A stretch of DNA of 64,000 nucleotides, taken from the NCBI GenBank assembly GCA_963757805.1, contig CAVWSM010000010.1, positions 1 to 64,000 of the forward strand. Reading direction: 5' to 3'. The notes under the pieces were generated by a model. The model was not told where the DNA came from. It worked only from the letters and a program-made list of their open reading frames with translations, and ran no database searches. Both the position numbers and the translations under genes were made by a program. Below are positions 18,258 through 27,014 of the stretch, in pieces. The DNA comes from CAVWSM01 sp963757805. Lineage in GTDB: Bacteria; Actinomycetota; Actinomycetes; Jiangellales; Jiangellaceae. Positions within the stretch are counted from its first letter, which is position 1. Each line of letters opens with the position of its first letter.

Positions 18258-19051
18258 ACGCGCTTCCCGACCTGACGTTCGCACTGGCCGTCCTGGCCGG
18301 TGTGCTCGGACTGGTCGTCGGCTCGTTCCTCAACGTCGTCGCGGCTCGCGTGCCCGTCGGCGCCTCGGTGGTCAGTCCACGTTCTGCCTGCCCCCGCTGC
18401 GGGCATGAGATCCGCAACCGCGACAACGTGCCGGTGCTCTCCTGGGTGCTGCTGCGTGGCAGGTGCCGCGACTGCGCCGAGCCGATCAGCGCGCGTTACC
18501 CGGCCATCGAGCTGGCGACAGGAGTGCTGTTCGCGGCGACCGCCCTGCGGTTCGGGCTGTCGGCAGAGCTGCCGGCGTTCCTGCTGCTCGCCGCGGTTTC
18601 CGTTGTCCTGGCCGTCATCGACCTGGACACCATGCGTCTTCCGGACGCGATCGTGCTTCCGACCTATCCGGTCGCGTTCGGCTTGGGGTTGCTCACCGTC
18701 ACAGACGGTGGTTGGGGACCGATGGTCCGCGCCGTCATCGGCGGGCTGGTGCTGATGCTGGCGTACGGCGCGCTGTGGTTCTTCACGAACGCGATGGGCT
18801 TCGGCGACGTCAAGCTCGCCGGGTTGCTCGGCGGTTACGCGGCCTGGCTCGGCTGGGGATCGCTCGTCATCGCGGGATTCGGCGCGTTCGTGCTGGGCGG
18901 TGTGGTCGGGCTCGTGCTGATGGCAACGGGTCGGGCGAAGCGGCGCAGCGCCATCCCGTTCGGGCCGTTCATGCTGGCGTCGACCTGGATTGCAGTGTTC
19001 GCCGGTGAGGCGATCGTGGGGCTTTACCTATCCGTCTCTGGGCTCGCCTGA
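18254..19051 (+). CDS. pilD: Prepilin peptidase / N-methyltransferase PilD
   Basis: A 265-residue integral membrane aspartyl protease. It has the N-terminal GSFLNVVAARVP, two CxxC pairs (CPRCGHEI and CRDCAEPI) of the methyltransferase-linked domain, and the two catalytic Asp residues in IDLDTMRLPD and GFGDVKLAG. It cleaves after Gly in prepilins such as those at 671-5041 and methylates the new N-terminus. GTG 18254 overlaps pilO. The last 28 bases overlap, tail to tail, the 3' end of the FtsH-like gene on the other strand. Confidence 0.92.
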   Translation: MNALPDLTFALAVLAGVLGLVVGSFLNVVAARVPVGASVVSPRSACPRCGHEIRNRDNVPVLSWVLLRGRCRDCAEPISARYPAIELATGVLFAATALRFGLSAELPAFLLLAAVSVVLAVIDLDTMRLPDAIVLPTYPVAFGLGLLTVTDGGWGPMVRAVIGGLVLMLAYGALWFFTNAMGFGDVKLAGLLGGYAAWLGWGSLVIAGFGAFVLGGVVGLVLMATGRAKRRSAIPFGPFMLASTWIAVFAGEAIVGLYLSVSGLA

Positions 19052-20988
19052 CGGTCGTCGGCCGCCTGCTCCAGCACGGCAGTGATCTCCTTGCCTACCA
19101 GCTCATGCCGTTCGAGCAGGGCATCGCGCAGCGCGGCGACCAGGTGCTGGTGCGTTCCAAGCAGCTCGCGGACAGTCTGCTTCTGCTCCTGCAAGAGCGA
19201 CTCGACGGCAGCGCGCCCCTGACCGTCACCCAGCACCCGCCCGACGATGTTGGTGTCGGACAGGGCGGCACCCTGAACCGCCTGGAACGACACCAGGCTG
19301 TCGCCCATGCCGCACACGCCGATCATCTGGGCGGCCACCGTGGTGGCGGTGAGCAGGTCGCCGCCCGGCCCGGTGGACACGTCCGCGAAGAACAGCTCCT
19401 CGGCCACCTGCCCGCCCATCGCGATCTGGATGAGGTTGAGCATCTCCTTGCGCGAGCGGGTGAAGACCTCCTCGCGGTCGCCGTGCGCGAGCAGCCCTAG
19501 CGCGTCGCGGCGCTTGATGATCGTCAGCACCTCGAGCCGACGCTCCGGCGCGATGAGCCACGCGACGGTGGCGTGGCCGGCCTCGTGCGTCGCGATGAGG
19601 CGCTTCTCCTTCTCGGTGTACTGAACCGGCTGCCCGAGACCGATCTCCTCGGTCAGCCGAGCCTGCTCCACGTCACGTACGGTCATCGAGTCGCCACCGC
19701 GGCGCAATGCGTTGACAAGAGCCTCGTCGAGCAGGTGCTCGATCATCACCGGCGTGTAGCCCTGGGTGAGCGCGGCGACCTGCTCGCGTTGCTCGTCTTG
19801 ATCGAGCTCGGGCGCATGCGCCTTGCGGGCCAGGAAGTGGTCGACGAGCTCACGCCGCGCCGAGCGGCCGGGCCGTTCGAAGGTCAGCCGGCGATCGAAC
19901 CGCCCGGGTCGCAGGAGCGCTGGGTCCAGGTTGTCGGCACGGTTGGTCGCTGCGATCACCAGCACGTTGGTCGGCGGCGGCGTTGATCGGCGGAACTGCC
20001 GATGTGCGGGCAGCAACCCATTGAGCTGCTCGACGAACCAGGTGCGGAACTTCTGCGCGCCGGACGGCTCGTCGAACGACTGCAGCTGGACCAGCAGCTC
20101 GTTGACGACACCGCCGGTGCCCTCGCTGATCATGGAGCGGCTGATGCCGGCTTCGGGCAGCGGCTCGTACGGCGCTGTCATCGCCGCACTCCAGCCACAC
20201 CACGCATCGGTCGACGACGAGTCGGCCAGGACGGACCACGGCGGGCCTGACGGATCCGCGTTGACGAACGCGGCAGTGGCAGGCATGCCGCGGCGGGTCA
20301 TCGCGATGGCGTCGATCTCCTCGATGAACCCGATCGCGCCGCCCTCACGTCGCGCCGCCTTGCGCAGGGCGCGGAAGTAGGAGCGGATCTTGCGGGCCGT
20401 CGCCCCGTAGTACATGGACTGGAAGGCGGTGGCGGACACGAACAGGAACGGAACGCCGGCCTCGCGAGCCATCGCCTTGGCCATGTGGGTCTTGCCAGTG
20501 CCTGGGGCTCCTTCGAACAGCAGGCCGCGCCGCGCCGTACCCCCCATCTCACGGGTGAACGTGCGGTGCGCCAGGAAGAGGTTGAGCGATCGGACGACGT
20601 CCTCCCTGACGGCATCGACCCCTTTGACGTCATCGAGCGTGACGTCGATCTGCTCAGGCCGGTAGATCGTGTGCGGCGACCGGCCCGCCCCGATCGTGGT
20701 GCCAAGCAGGACGACGACCATGGTGAGCAGGAGCAGCATGGCCATGAACATGAACGGGTCAATCGTCGGGAGCCGCCAGTCGAAGATGTTGACCGGATCA
20801 CCGCTGACCAGCCGCCACCACAGCCAAGCCATGGGAACGACGAGCACGAGGGCGATGCGCCCAAGGCTCCGTTGCCTCCGCCGTTCTCGCGAAGCGCCCA
20901 CGTCGGCCTCGCTGGCCGACAGGCGCCCGACGCCCGCCACCGCGAGCATCGACTTCTGTGGTTCCGACGTGCTGGACCCGCGAGTCAT
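19024..20988 (-). CDS. FtsH-like AAA ATPase with M41 peptidase domain, divergent
   Basis: A 654-residue protein. An N-terminal basic region and two membrane helices (about 44-60 and 80-98) precede an AAA domain with Walker A GAPGTGKT at 160-167. Walker B reads FIEEIDA at 221-227, where FtsH normally has FIDEIDA. The second region of homology reads ATNRADNLDPALLRPGRFDRR, and the M41 zinc motif HEAGH is at 468-472. Segments of about 55 residues (230-285) and 30 residues (310-340) are inserted compared with a standard FtsH AAA domain. The housekeeping FtsH is probably elsewhere; this looks like a specialised actinobacterial paralogue that degrades unknown membrane substrates. The frame is intact. 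Confidence 0.8.
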   Translation of the reverse strand: MTRGSSTSEPQKSMLAVAGVGRLSASEADVGASRERRRQRSLGRIALVLVVPMAWLWWRLVSGDPVNIFDWRLPTIDPFMFMAMLLLLTMVVVLLGTTIGAGRSPHTIYRPEQIDVTLDDVKGVDAVREDVVRSLNLFLAHRTFTREMGGTARRGLLFEGAPGTGKTHMAKAMAREAGVPFLFVSATAFQSMYYGATARKIRSYFRALRKAARREGGAIGFIEEIDAIAMTRRGMPATAAFVNADPSGPPWSVLADSSSTDAWCGWSAAMTAPYEPLPEAGISRSMISEGTGGVVNELLVQLQSFDEPSGAQKFRTWFVEQLNGLLPAHRQFRRSTPPPTNVLVIAATNRADNLDPALLRPGRFDRRLTFERPGRSARRELVDHFLARKAHAPELDQDEQREQVAALTQGYTPVMIEHLLDEALVNALRRGGDSMTVRDVEQARLTEEIGLGQPVQYTEKEKRLIATHEAGHATVAWLIAPERRLEVLTIIKRRDALGLLAHGDREEVFTRSRKEMLNLIQIAMGGQVAEELFFADVSTGPGGDLLTATTVAAQMIGVCGMGDSLVSFQAVQGAALSDTNIVGRVLGDGQGRAAVESLLQEQKQTVRELLGTHQHLVAALRDALLERHELVGKEITAVLEQAADDRQASPETDR

Positions 20989-21056
20989 ACGGCCCCCATC
21001 TCCCCTGAACCTTTGACAGTAAGCGATCGGTCAGCGTCGCACGCCCGGTTTGGCGT

Positions 21057-21842
21057 TCAGCCCAGGTAGTTGAGAGCCCACTGGTGCAGGCCGGCGAGCA
21101 GCATCGAGCCGAGGATTCCCAGGATGAAGGCCCTGCCAGCGCGGAGCCGCCGATCTTCGGGCTGTAGGAACCTGCCGCCCGGGCCGGGATCCGGGCGCGC
21201 CATCGCGGCTCGCGACCAGGGAGCGTCGAGCACAATCCAGGCCAGCACGCCCAGGTACGCCGGCAGGCTGAACAGCCAGTACCACGCCCACTTGGTTGCT
21301 CTGCGTGGCTGCGGGCCGGCGATCAGCACAAGCACGGCGAGCAGCCAGACCGCCGGCAAGTTCTCGGTCAGGCGGCGGGCGAATGTGTCCGGCGGGACCG
21401 TGTCGATCCCCTTGGCTCGCGCTTCGTCGAGGAGCCGGTCTGCGTCGCCGTCACTCAGCACCCCGAGGTAGCGCACGTCGCCGAAGCCGTTGCCAACGGA
21501 CCAGGTGATCCCGTTCGTTTCTGGTTCACCGGCAAAGACACCCAGCGCCTTGACGGGATCGAGCTCTCCGCGCGCCACCCACTCGACACGCCCAGCGCTC
21601 AGATCGGCCGCGTAGGAGCCCTCACCCCCGGCGGGTCGCGGCGCCAGCCAGATCGCGGCCATGACCGCCGCCACGAGATAGCCCACCAATAGCCACCGAA
21701 CGACTCGGAAGACCTCGCGCAGGACGATGCCGAACTGCGTGAGCTCCGGCGGCTTCCGCATCGTCGGTGTCGGTGTCGTCACGAGACGTGATTGTGCAGC
21801 AGCAACGCCAATTGCATCCAGCCATGGCATAGATCGGCTCAT
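21057..21842 (-). CDS. Integral membrane protein of unknown function
   Basis: Up to 261 residues. There is one membrane helix after a basic segment (VVRWLLVGYLVAAVMAAIWLA), a soluble domain of about 80 residues with DGDADRLLDEARAKG, and three more helices near the end. The true start is uncertain: ATG 21842 has no ribosome site, while GTG 21782 or ATG 21761 would still keep the first helix. It diverges from the dha operon. The family is not recognised. Confidence 0.6.
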   Translation of the reverse strand: MSRSMPWLDAIGVAAAQSRLVTTPTPTMRKPPELTQFGIVLREVFRVVRWLLVGYLVAAVMAAIWLAPRPAGGEGSYAADLSAGRVEWVARGELDPVKALGVFAGEPETNGITWSVGNGFGDVRYLGVLSDGDADRLLDEARAKGIDTVPPDTFARRLTENLPAVWLLAVLVLIAGPQPRRATKWAWYWLFSLPAYLGVLAWIVLDAPWSRAAMARPDPGPGGRFLQPEDRRLRAGRAFILGILGSMLLAGLHQWALNYLG

Positions 21843-21902
21843 GGCTGTAGGAAGGGAGCGCAGGGGATCCCACTCCGTTCAACGGCAAGGGAAGGGTGCT
21901 CG

Positions 21903-22904
<1,002 letters not shown>

Positions 22905-22910
22905 GCCTCG

Positions 22911-23546
22911 ATGCCCCTGACGACTGACGACGTGCTCGAGCTCGTCCGGGCCTACGCCGGGGTCATCCACGAGAACCGGCAGTACCTGATCGACCTCGAC
23001 TCGGCCATCGGTGATGCCGACCACGGCGAGAACATGGATCGCGGCATGAAGGCCGCCGTGGCCAAGCTCGACGGCGAGACACCCGACACCCCGAGCGACG
23101 TCCTCAAGTCGGTGGCGACGACCCTCATCTCCAAGGTCGGAGGAGCGGCGGGGCCGTTGTACGGCACCGCCTTCCTCCGCGGGGCAACCGCGGTGCAGGG
23201 CAAGGCCGAGCTCGACGGCGCCGACGTGGTGTCGCTGCTGACTGCCGCGCGTGACGGCATCGTTGCGCGTGGCAAGGCCGAGCCCGGCGACAAGACCATG
23301 GTCGATGCCTGGACGCCGGCCATCGCTGCGGCGGAGCAGGCAACGAGCAACGGCGACGACGTCGCGGCCGTACTGTCCGCCGCCGCCGACGCCGCCGAGC
23401 AGGGGATGCGCGACACGATCCCGCTCGTGGCGAGGAAGGGCCGCGCCAGCTATCTCGGTGAGCGCAGCGCGGGCCACCAGGATCCTGGCGCGACCTCGAC
23501 CGCACTGTTCATCCGTACCGCCGCCGACGTGGCCGGTCGCTCCTGA
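22911..23546 (+). CDS. dhaL: Dihydroxyacetone kinase, ADP-binding subunit DhaL
   Basis: A 211-residue helical-barrel subunit with the magnesium and nucleotide motif DSAIGDADHGENMDRG (three conserved Asp residues), plus KVGGAAGPLYGTAF and the late GERSAGHQDPGA. It holds ADP as a cofactor that takes phosphate from DhaM and passes it to dihydroxyacetone on DhaK. It follows dhaK by six bases and its stop overlaps the dhaM ATG. Confidence 0.93.
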   Translation: MPLTTDDVLELVRAYAGVIHENRQYLIDLDSAIGDADHGENMDRGMKAAVAKLDGETPDTPSDVLKSVATTLISKVGGAAGPLYGTAFLRGATAVQGKAELDGADVVSLLTAARDGIVARGKAEPGDKTMVDAWTPAIAAAEQATSNGDDVAAVLSAAADAAEQGMRDTIPLVARKGRASYLGERSAGHQDPGATSTALFIRTAADVAGRS

Positions 23547-24277
23547 TGACTGTCGGCATCATCCTCGTCTCGCACAGTGCTCAGCTCGCGGAGGGGTTGC
23601 GTGAGCTTGCCGCCCAGATGGCACCCGACGTGACCATCGTTGCCGCGGGCGGCACCGACGAGGGCGAGGTCGGCACCAGCTTCGACAAGGTGCTGGCCGC
23701 CGTCGGGGTGGCCGACACGGGCGACGGCGTCGTGCTGCTCTATGACCTCGGCAGTGCCCAGATGACGGCCGACCTGGTGCTCGAGACGCTCGACGACGCG
23801 CAGCGCTCGAAGGTGCTGCTCGCCGACGCTCCACTCGTCGAGGGCGCGGTTGCCGCGGCGACCACCGCACAGAGTGGCGCCTCGGCGTCGGAGGTGGCGG
23901 CTGCCGCGGCCGCCGCGTGGGGCCGTACGGCAGGCACACCCGACGACGTCGCCGGTCCGGCCGGGGACGCGCTCACTCATCCCGGCGCCGGCGCGGCGGC
24001 ACCCGAAGCCGTGCGCGCCACGGCCGTCCTGCCCAACCCGCTCGGCCTGCACGCCCGACCGGCGGCCATGTTGGCCCGTGCCGTCGGTGATTTTGATGCC
24101 GATGTCCGGGTCGGCGCTCCGGGCGCTGCGACGGTGGACGCCAAGAGCGTCCTCGGGGTCATCAGCCTCGGCTTCGCCGGCGGCCAGGAGATCGAGGTGT
24201 CTGCGACCGGGCCGCAGGCGCAGCAGGCGGTCGACACCGTCATCGCGATGGTCAAGGACGGCTTCGGCGAGAGCTGA
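23546..24277 (+). CDS. dhaM: Dihydroxyacetone kinase phosphotransferase DhaM, EIIA-HPr fusion
   Basis: A 243-residue two-domain protein. The N-terminal mannose-type EIIA domain has its phosphorylation site at H10 (LVSHSAQLAEG). An Ala-rich linker (about 105-155) leads to a C-terminal HPr domain with GLHARPA, active His 169. Phosphate would travel from enzyme I of the phosphotransferase system to HPr, then EIIA, then DhaL. No enzyme I domain is fused and no separate enzyme I gene is in the window. Its last 19 bases and stop are duplicated at 24433-24451 downstream. Confidence 0.92.
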   Translation: MTVGIILVSHSAQLAEGLRELAAQMAPDVTIVAAGGTDEGEVGTSFDKVLAAVGVADTGDGVVLLYDLGSAQMTADLVLETLDDAQRSKVLLADAPLVEGAVAAATTAQSGASASEVAAAAAAAWGRTAGTPDDVAGPAGDALTHPGAGAAAPEAVRATAVLPNPLGLHARPAAMLARAVGDFDADVRVGAPGAATVDAKSVLGVISLGFAGGQEIEVSATGPQAQQAVDTVIAMVKDGFGES

Positions 24278-24278
24278 G

Positions 24279-24432
24279 ACCGCTGGGGCGCCCCAGCGAC
24301 GTTGGCCCACCCCCTAGGGGCGCGAATCGGGTGCTCCAGCACCGCTGGGGCGCCCCAACAAACCGGCGCGGAGGCCTAACGGGCGTGAATCGGGTGCTCC
24401 AGCACCGCTGGGGGCGCCCCAGCAACCGGCAA
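24279..24432. repeat. Short repeat insertion after dhaM: two 44-bp repeats with palindromes
   Basis: A 154-base block lies between two exact 19-bp copies of GGCTTCGGCGAGAGCTGAG (24260-24278, the end of dhaM, and 24433-24451). Inside are two near-identical 44-bp units (24324-24367 and 24387-24430), each with the palindromes GGTGCTCCAGCACC and GCTGGGGCGCCCCAGC (the second copy has one extra G). A third copy of the second palindrome is at 24282-24297. It looks like a small inserted or duplicated element. Confidence 0.7.
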
Positions 24433-24463
24433 GGCTTCGGCGAGAGCTGAGCTGGATTCGACG

Positions 24464-24506
24464 CAACGGCACCCTGCGTCGAACCTATCGACGCAGGGTG
24501 CCGTTG
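24464..24506. terminator. Bidirectional terminator between dhaM and glpK
   Basis: A perfect 19-bp stem (CAACGGCACCCTGCGTCGA and its complement) with a five-base loop ACCTA lies between two convergent operons. It is the strongest hairpin in the window and ends 23 bases before the glpK stop. Confidence 0.85.
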
Positions 24507-24528
24507 TGTCGGAACGGAGAGGGCGCCC

Positions 24529-26049
24529 TCAGTCCGCGTCGGACTCGTCGACCCAGTCGAAGGTCTTGGTGACGGCCTTCTTCCACTTCGCGTAGAGGAC
24601 GTCGCGCTTGCCCTCGTCCATCGACGGCGACCAGCGCTTGTCCTCGAGCCAGTTCTGCCGCAGGTCGTCCTGGGTGGCCCAGTAGCCGACGGCCAGGCCG
24701 GCTGCGTAGGCGGCGCCGAGCGCCGTAGTCTCGGGCACCTTTGGGCGGACGACGTCGACACCGAGGATGTCAGCCTGGAACTGCATGAGCGCTTCGTTCT
24801 GCACCATGCCGCCGTCGACCTTGAGCTCGGTGAGCGCGACGCCCGAGTCGGCGTTCATCGCGTCGAGCACCTCGCGGGTCTGGAAGGCCGTGGCCTCCAA
24901 GGCTGCCCGGGCGATGTGCCCCTTGTTGACGAAGCGCGTCAGGCCAACGAGCGCGCCACGCGCATCCGATCGCCAATAGGGCGCGAAAAGACCCGAGAAC
25001 GCCGGCACGAAGTAGGCGCCACCGTTGTCGTCGACCGACCTGGCGAGCTCCTCGATCTCGGGCGCGCTCTTGATGAGGCCGAGGTTGTCGCGCAGCCACT
25101 GGACGAGCGCGCCGGTGATGGCGATCGCGCCCTCCAGCGCGTAGACAACTGGCTGGTCGCCGATCTTGTAGCAAGCGGTGGTGAGCAGGCCGTTCTCGCT
25201 CGCCACCTGCTCGGTGCCCGTGTTGAGCAGCATGAAGTTGCCGGTGCCGTAGGTGTTCTTCGCGTTGCCCACGTCGAAGCAGACCTGGCCGAACGTCGCG
25301 GCCTGCTGGTCGCCGAGGTCTCCGGCGATCGGGACGCCCGGCAGCAGGCCGCCCTCGCGGCCCTTGCCGTAGACCTCGGAGGACGCCCGGATCTCCGGCA
25401 GCATCGCCAGCGGAACACCCATCTCGCCCGCGATGTCGGCGTCCCAGGACAGGGTGGACAGGTCCATGAGCATCGTCCGCGAAGCGTTGGACACGTCTGT
25501 GACGTGCACGCCGCCGTCGGGTCCGCCGGTCATGTTCCAGAGCACCCAGGTGTCCATGTTGCCGAACAGCAGCTCGCCGGCCTCCGCCTTCTGCCGGGCA
25601 CCGTCGACGTTGTCGAGGAGCCAGCGGATCTTGGGCCCGGAGAAGTAGGTGGCCAGGGGCAGTCCGACCTTGGCCTTGTAGCGCTCCTGGCCGCCGCCGA
25701 GCGCTGCAAGATCGTCGCAGATCTTCTGCGTGCGGGTGTCCTGCCAGACGACTGCGTTGTGGATGGGCTTGCCCGACGACTTCTCCCAGACGATCGTCGT
25801 CTCACGCTGGTTGGTGACGCCCGCCGCGACGATGTCCTTGTGCGTCACGTTGGCCTTGGCCAGCGAGCCCGCTACGACCTTCCGCGTGTTGTCCCAGACC
25901 TCGACACCGTCGTGCTCGACCCACCCCGCGCGGGGGAAGATCTGCTCGTGCTCCACCTGGTCGACCGCAACGACGGAGCCGCTGTGGTCGAAGATCATGG
26001 AGCGGGTGCTCGTGGTCCCTTGGTCAACCGCGAGGACGTACTCAGCCAT
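24529..26049 (-). CDS. glpK: Glycerol kinase
   Basis: A 506-residue FGGY-family kinase of normal length. It starts YVLAVDQGTTSTRSMIFD, has AGVTNQRETTIVWEKSSGKP and the substrate segment WQDTRT, and carries the FGGY signature segments near GNFMLLNTGTE and ELKVDGGMVQN. It phosphorylates glycerol to sn-glycerol 3-phosphate, which GlpD at 27015-28736 then oxidises. It follows glpF by 15 bases in one leftward operon, with an AGGGAGG ribosome site. Confidence 0.95.
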   Translation of the reverse strand: MAEYVLAVDQGTTSTRSMIFDHSGSVVAVDQVEHEQIFPRAGWVEHDGVEVWDNTRKVVAGSLAKANVTHKDIVAAGVTNQRETTIVWEKSSGKPIHNAVVWQDTRTQKICDDLAALGGGQERYKAKVGLPLATYFSGPKIRWLLDNVDGARQKAEAGELLFGNMDTWVLWNMTGGPDGGVHVTDVSNASRTMLMDLSTLSWDADIAGEMGVPLAMLPEIRASSEVYGKGREGGLLPGVPIAGDLGDQQAATFGQVCFDVGNAKNTYGTGNFMLLNTGTEQVASENGLLTTACYKIGDQPVVYALEGAIAITGALVQWLRDNLGLIKSAPEIEELARSVDDNGGAYFVPAFSGLFAPYWRSDARGALVGLTRFVNKGHIARAALEATAFQTREVLDAMNADSGVALTELKVDGGMVQNEALMQFQADILGVDVVRPKVPETTALGAAYAAGLAVGYWATQDDLRQNWLEDKRWSPSMDEGKRDVLYAKWKKAVTKTFDWVDESDAD

Positions 26050-26064
26050 GGCCCTACCTCCCTG

Positions 26065-26805
26065 TCACAAGTACCAGTTGGCGGCGAGGCCGCCGAGGAC
26101 GCCGCCGATGATCGGCCCGACGACCGGCACCCAGGCGTAACCCCAGTCGCTATCACCCTTGCCCTTGATCGGCAACAGGAAGTGCGCAATGCGTGGCCCT
26201 AGGTCACGAGCCGGGTTGATTGCGTAACCGGTCGGACCACCGAGGGAAAGACCGATACCGACGACGAGCAGCGCGACCGAGAGCGGAGCCAGGTCTGCGG
26301 GGGCGTTGCCGAAGTTGAGGATGACGAAGACCAGGACGAAGGTGCCGACGATCTCCGTGACCAGGTTCCAGGTGTAGTTGCGGATCGCGGGTCCAGTCGA
26401 GAACGTAGCCAGCTTGCCAGCCGGGTCCTCGTGCTGGTCGTAGTGGTCCCGGTAGGCCAGCCAGCAGACGACGGCGCCGATGAACGCTCCTGAGAACTCG
26501 CCAGCCAGGTAGACCAGCGTGCTGCCGAAGTCGACGGCGATTCCCGGAACGAACTCGTCCGCGCCACTGGCGATGATGCCGGCCGTCACAGCTGGGTTCA
26601 GGTGCGCACCGGACTGCCACGCCACGTACACACCGGAGAAGACCGCCAGACCCCAGCCGAAGGTAATAACGATCCAGGCGCCGCCGCCGCCACCACCAAA
26701 GCCCTTGTTCTTGGCGAGCACCACGTTCGCGACCACACCGCACCCGAGCAGTGTCAGCATGGCCGTCCCGAGCAATTCGGAGACGAAGACATCACCGAGC
26801 TCCAC
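26065..26805 (-). CDS. glpF: Glycerol facilitator, aquaglyceroporin
   Basis: A 246-residue MIP channel with six membrane helices and both NPA half-helices: HLNPAVT and INPARD. The Asp after the second NPA (NPARD) is typical of glycerol-conducting members. A Gly-rich loop (GFGGGGGGAW) between helices 1 and 2 is unusual. I use GTG 26805 (VELGDVFVSELLGT), with AGGGAGG upstream and the usual family N-terminus; the frame is open further upstream without support. It feeds glycerol to the kinase encoded next. Confidence 0.9.
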   Translation of the reverse strand: MELGDVFVSELLGTAMLTLLGCGVVANVVLAKNKGFGGGGGGAWIVITFGWGLAVFSGVYVAWQSGAHLNPAVTAGIIASGADEFVPGIAVDFGSTLVYLAGEFSGAFIGAVVCWLAYRDHYDQHEDPAGKLATFSTGPAIRNYTWNLVTEIVGTFVLVFVILNFGNAPADLAPLSVALLVVGIGLSLGGPTGYAINPARDLGPRIAHFLLPIKGKGDSDWGYAWVPVVGPIIGGVLGGLAANWYL

Positions 26806-27014
26806 GACTTGCACCACCCTCCCTGGAACAACCAAGGCAGGAAGCCACGTGCCCCGAACTCTCGGCTCCCTTGCCGACTCGGGAGAAACGTAGTCCTGAT
26901 CATGGCGGAGCAACAGTCGGCACACCGAACTCTCCGCGGCACTCTCCGCAGCCAGCCATGCGCGTGACTGTCTGCAGCCGTACGGTTGACACCGAGCGAC
27001 TCTCTCGGAGGTGC

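Noticed and set aside
24916..26202. Rightward open frame of 428 codons
   Set aside because: It mirrors glpK on the other strand with shadow-type composition; glpK is certain.
26897..26910. A seventh, half copy of the 61-bp element (TGATCATGGCGGAG)
   Set aside because: Only 14 bases match one arm with no partner arm, which is too short to separate from chance.
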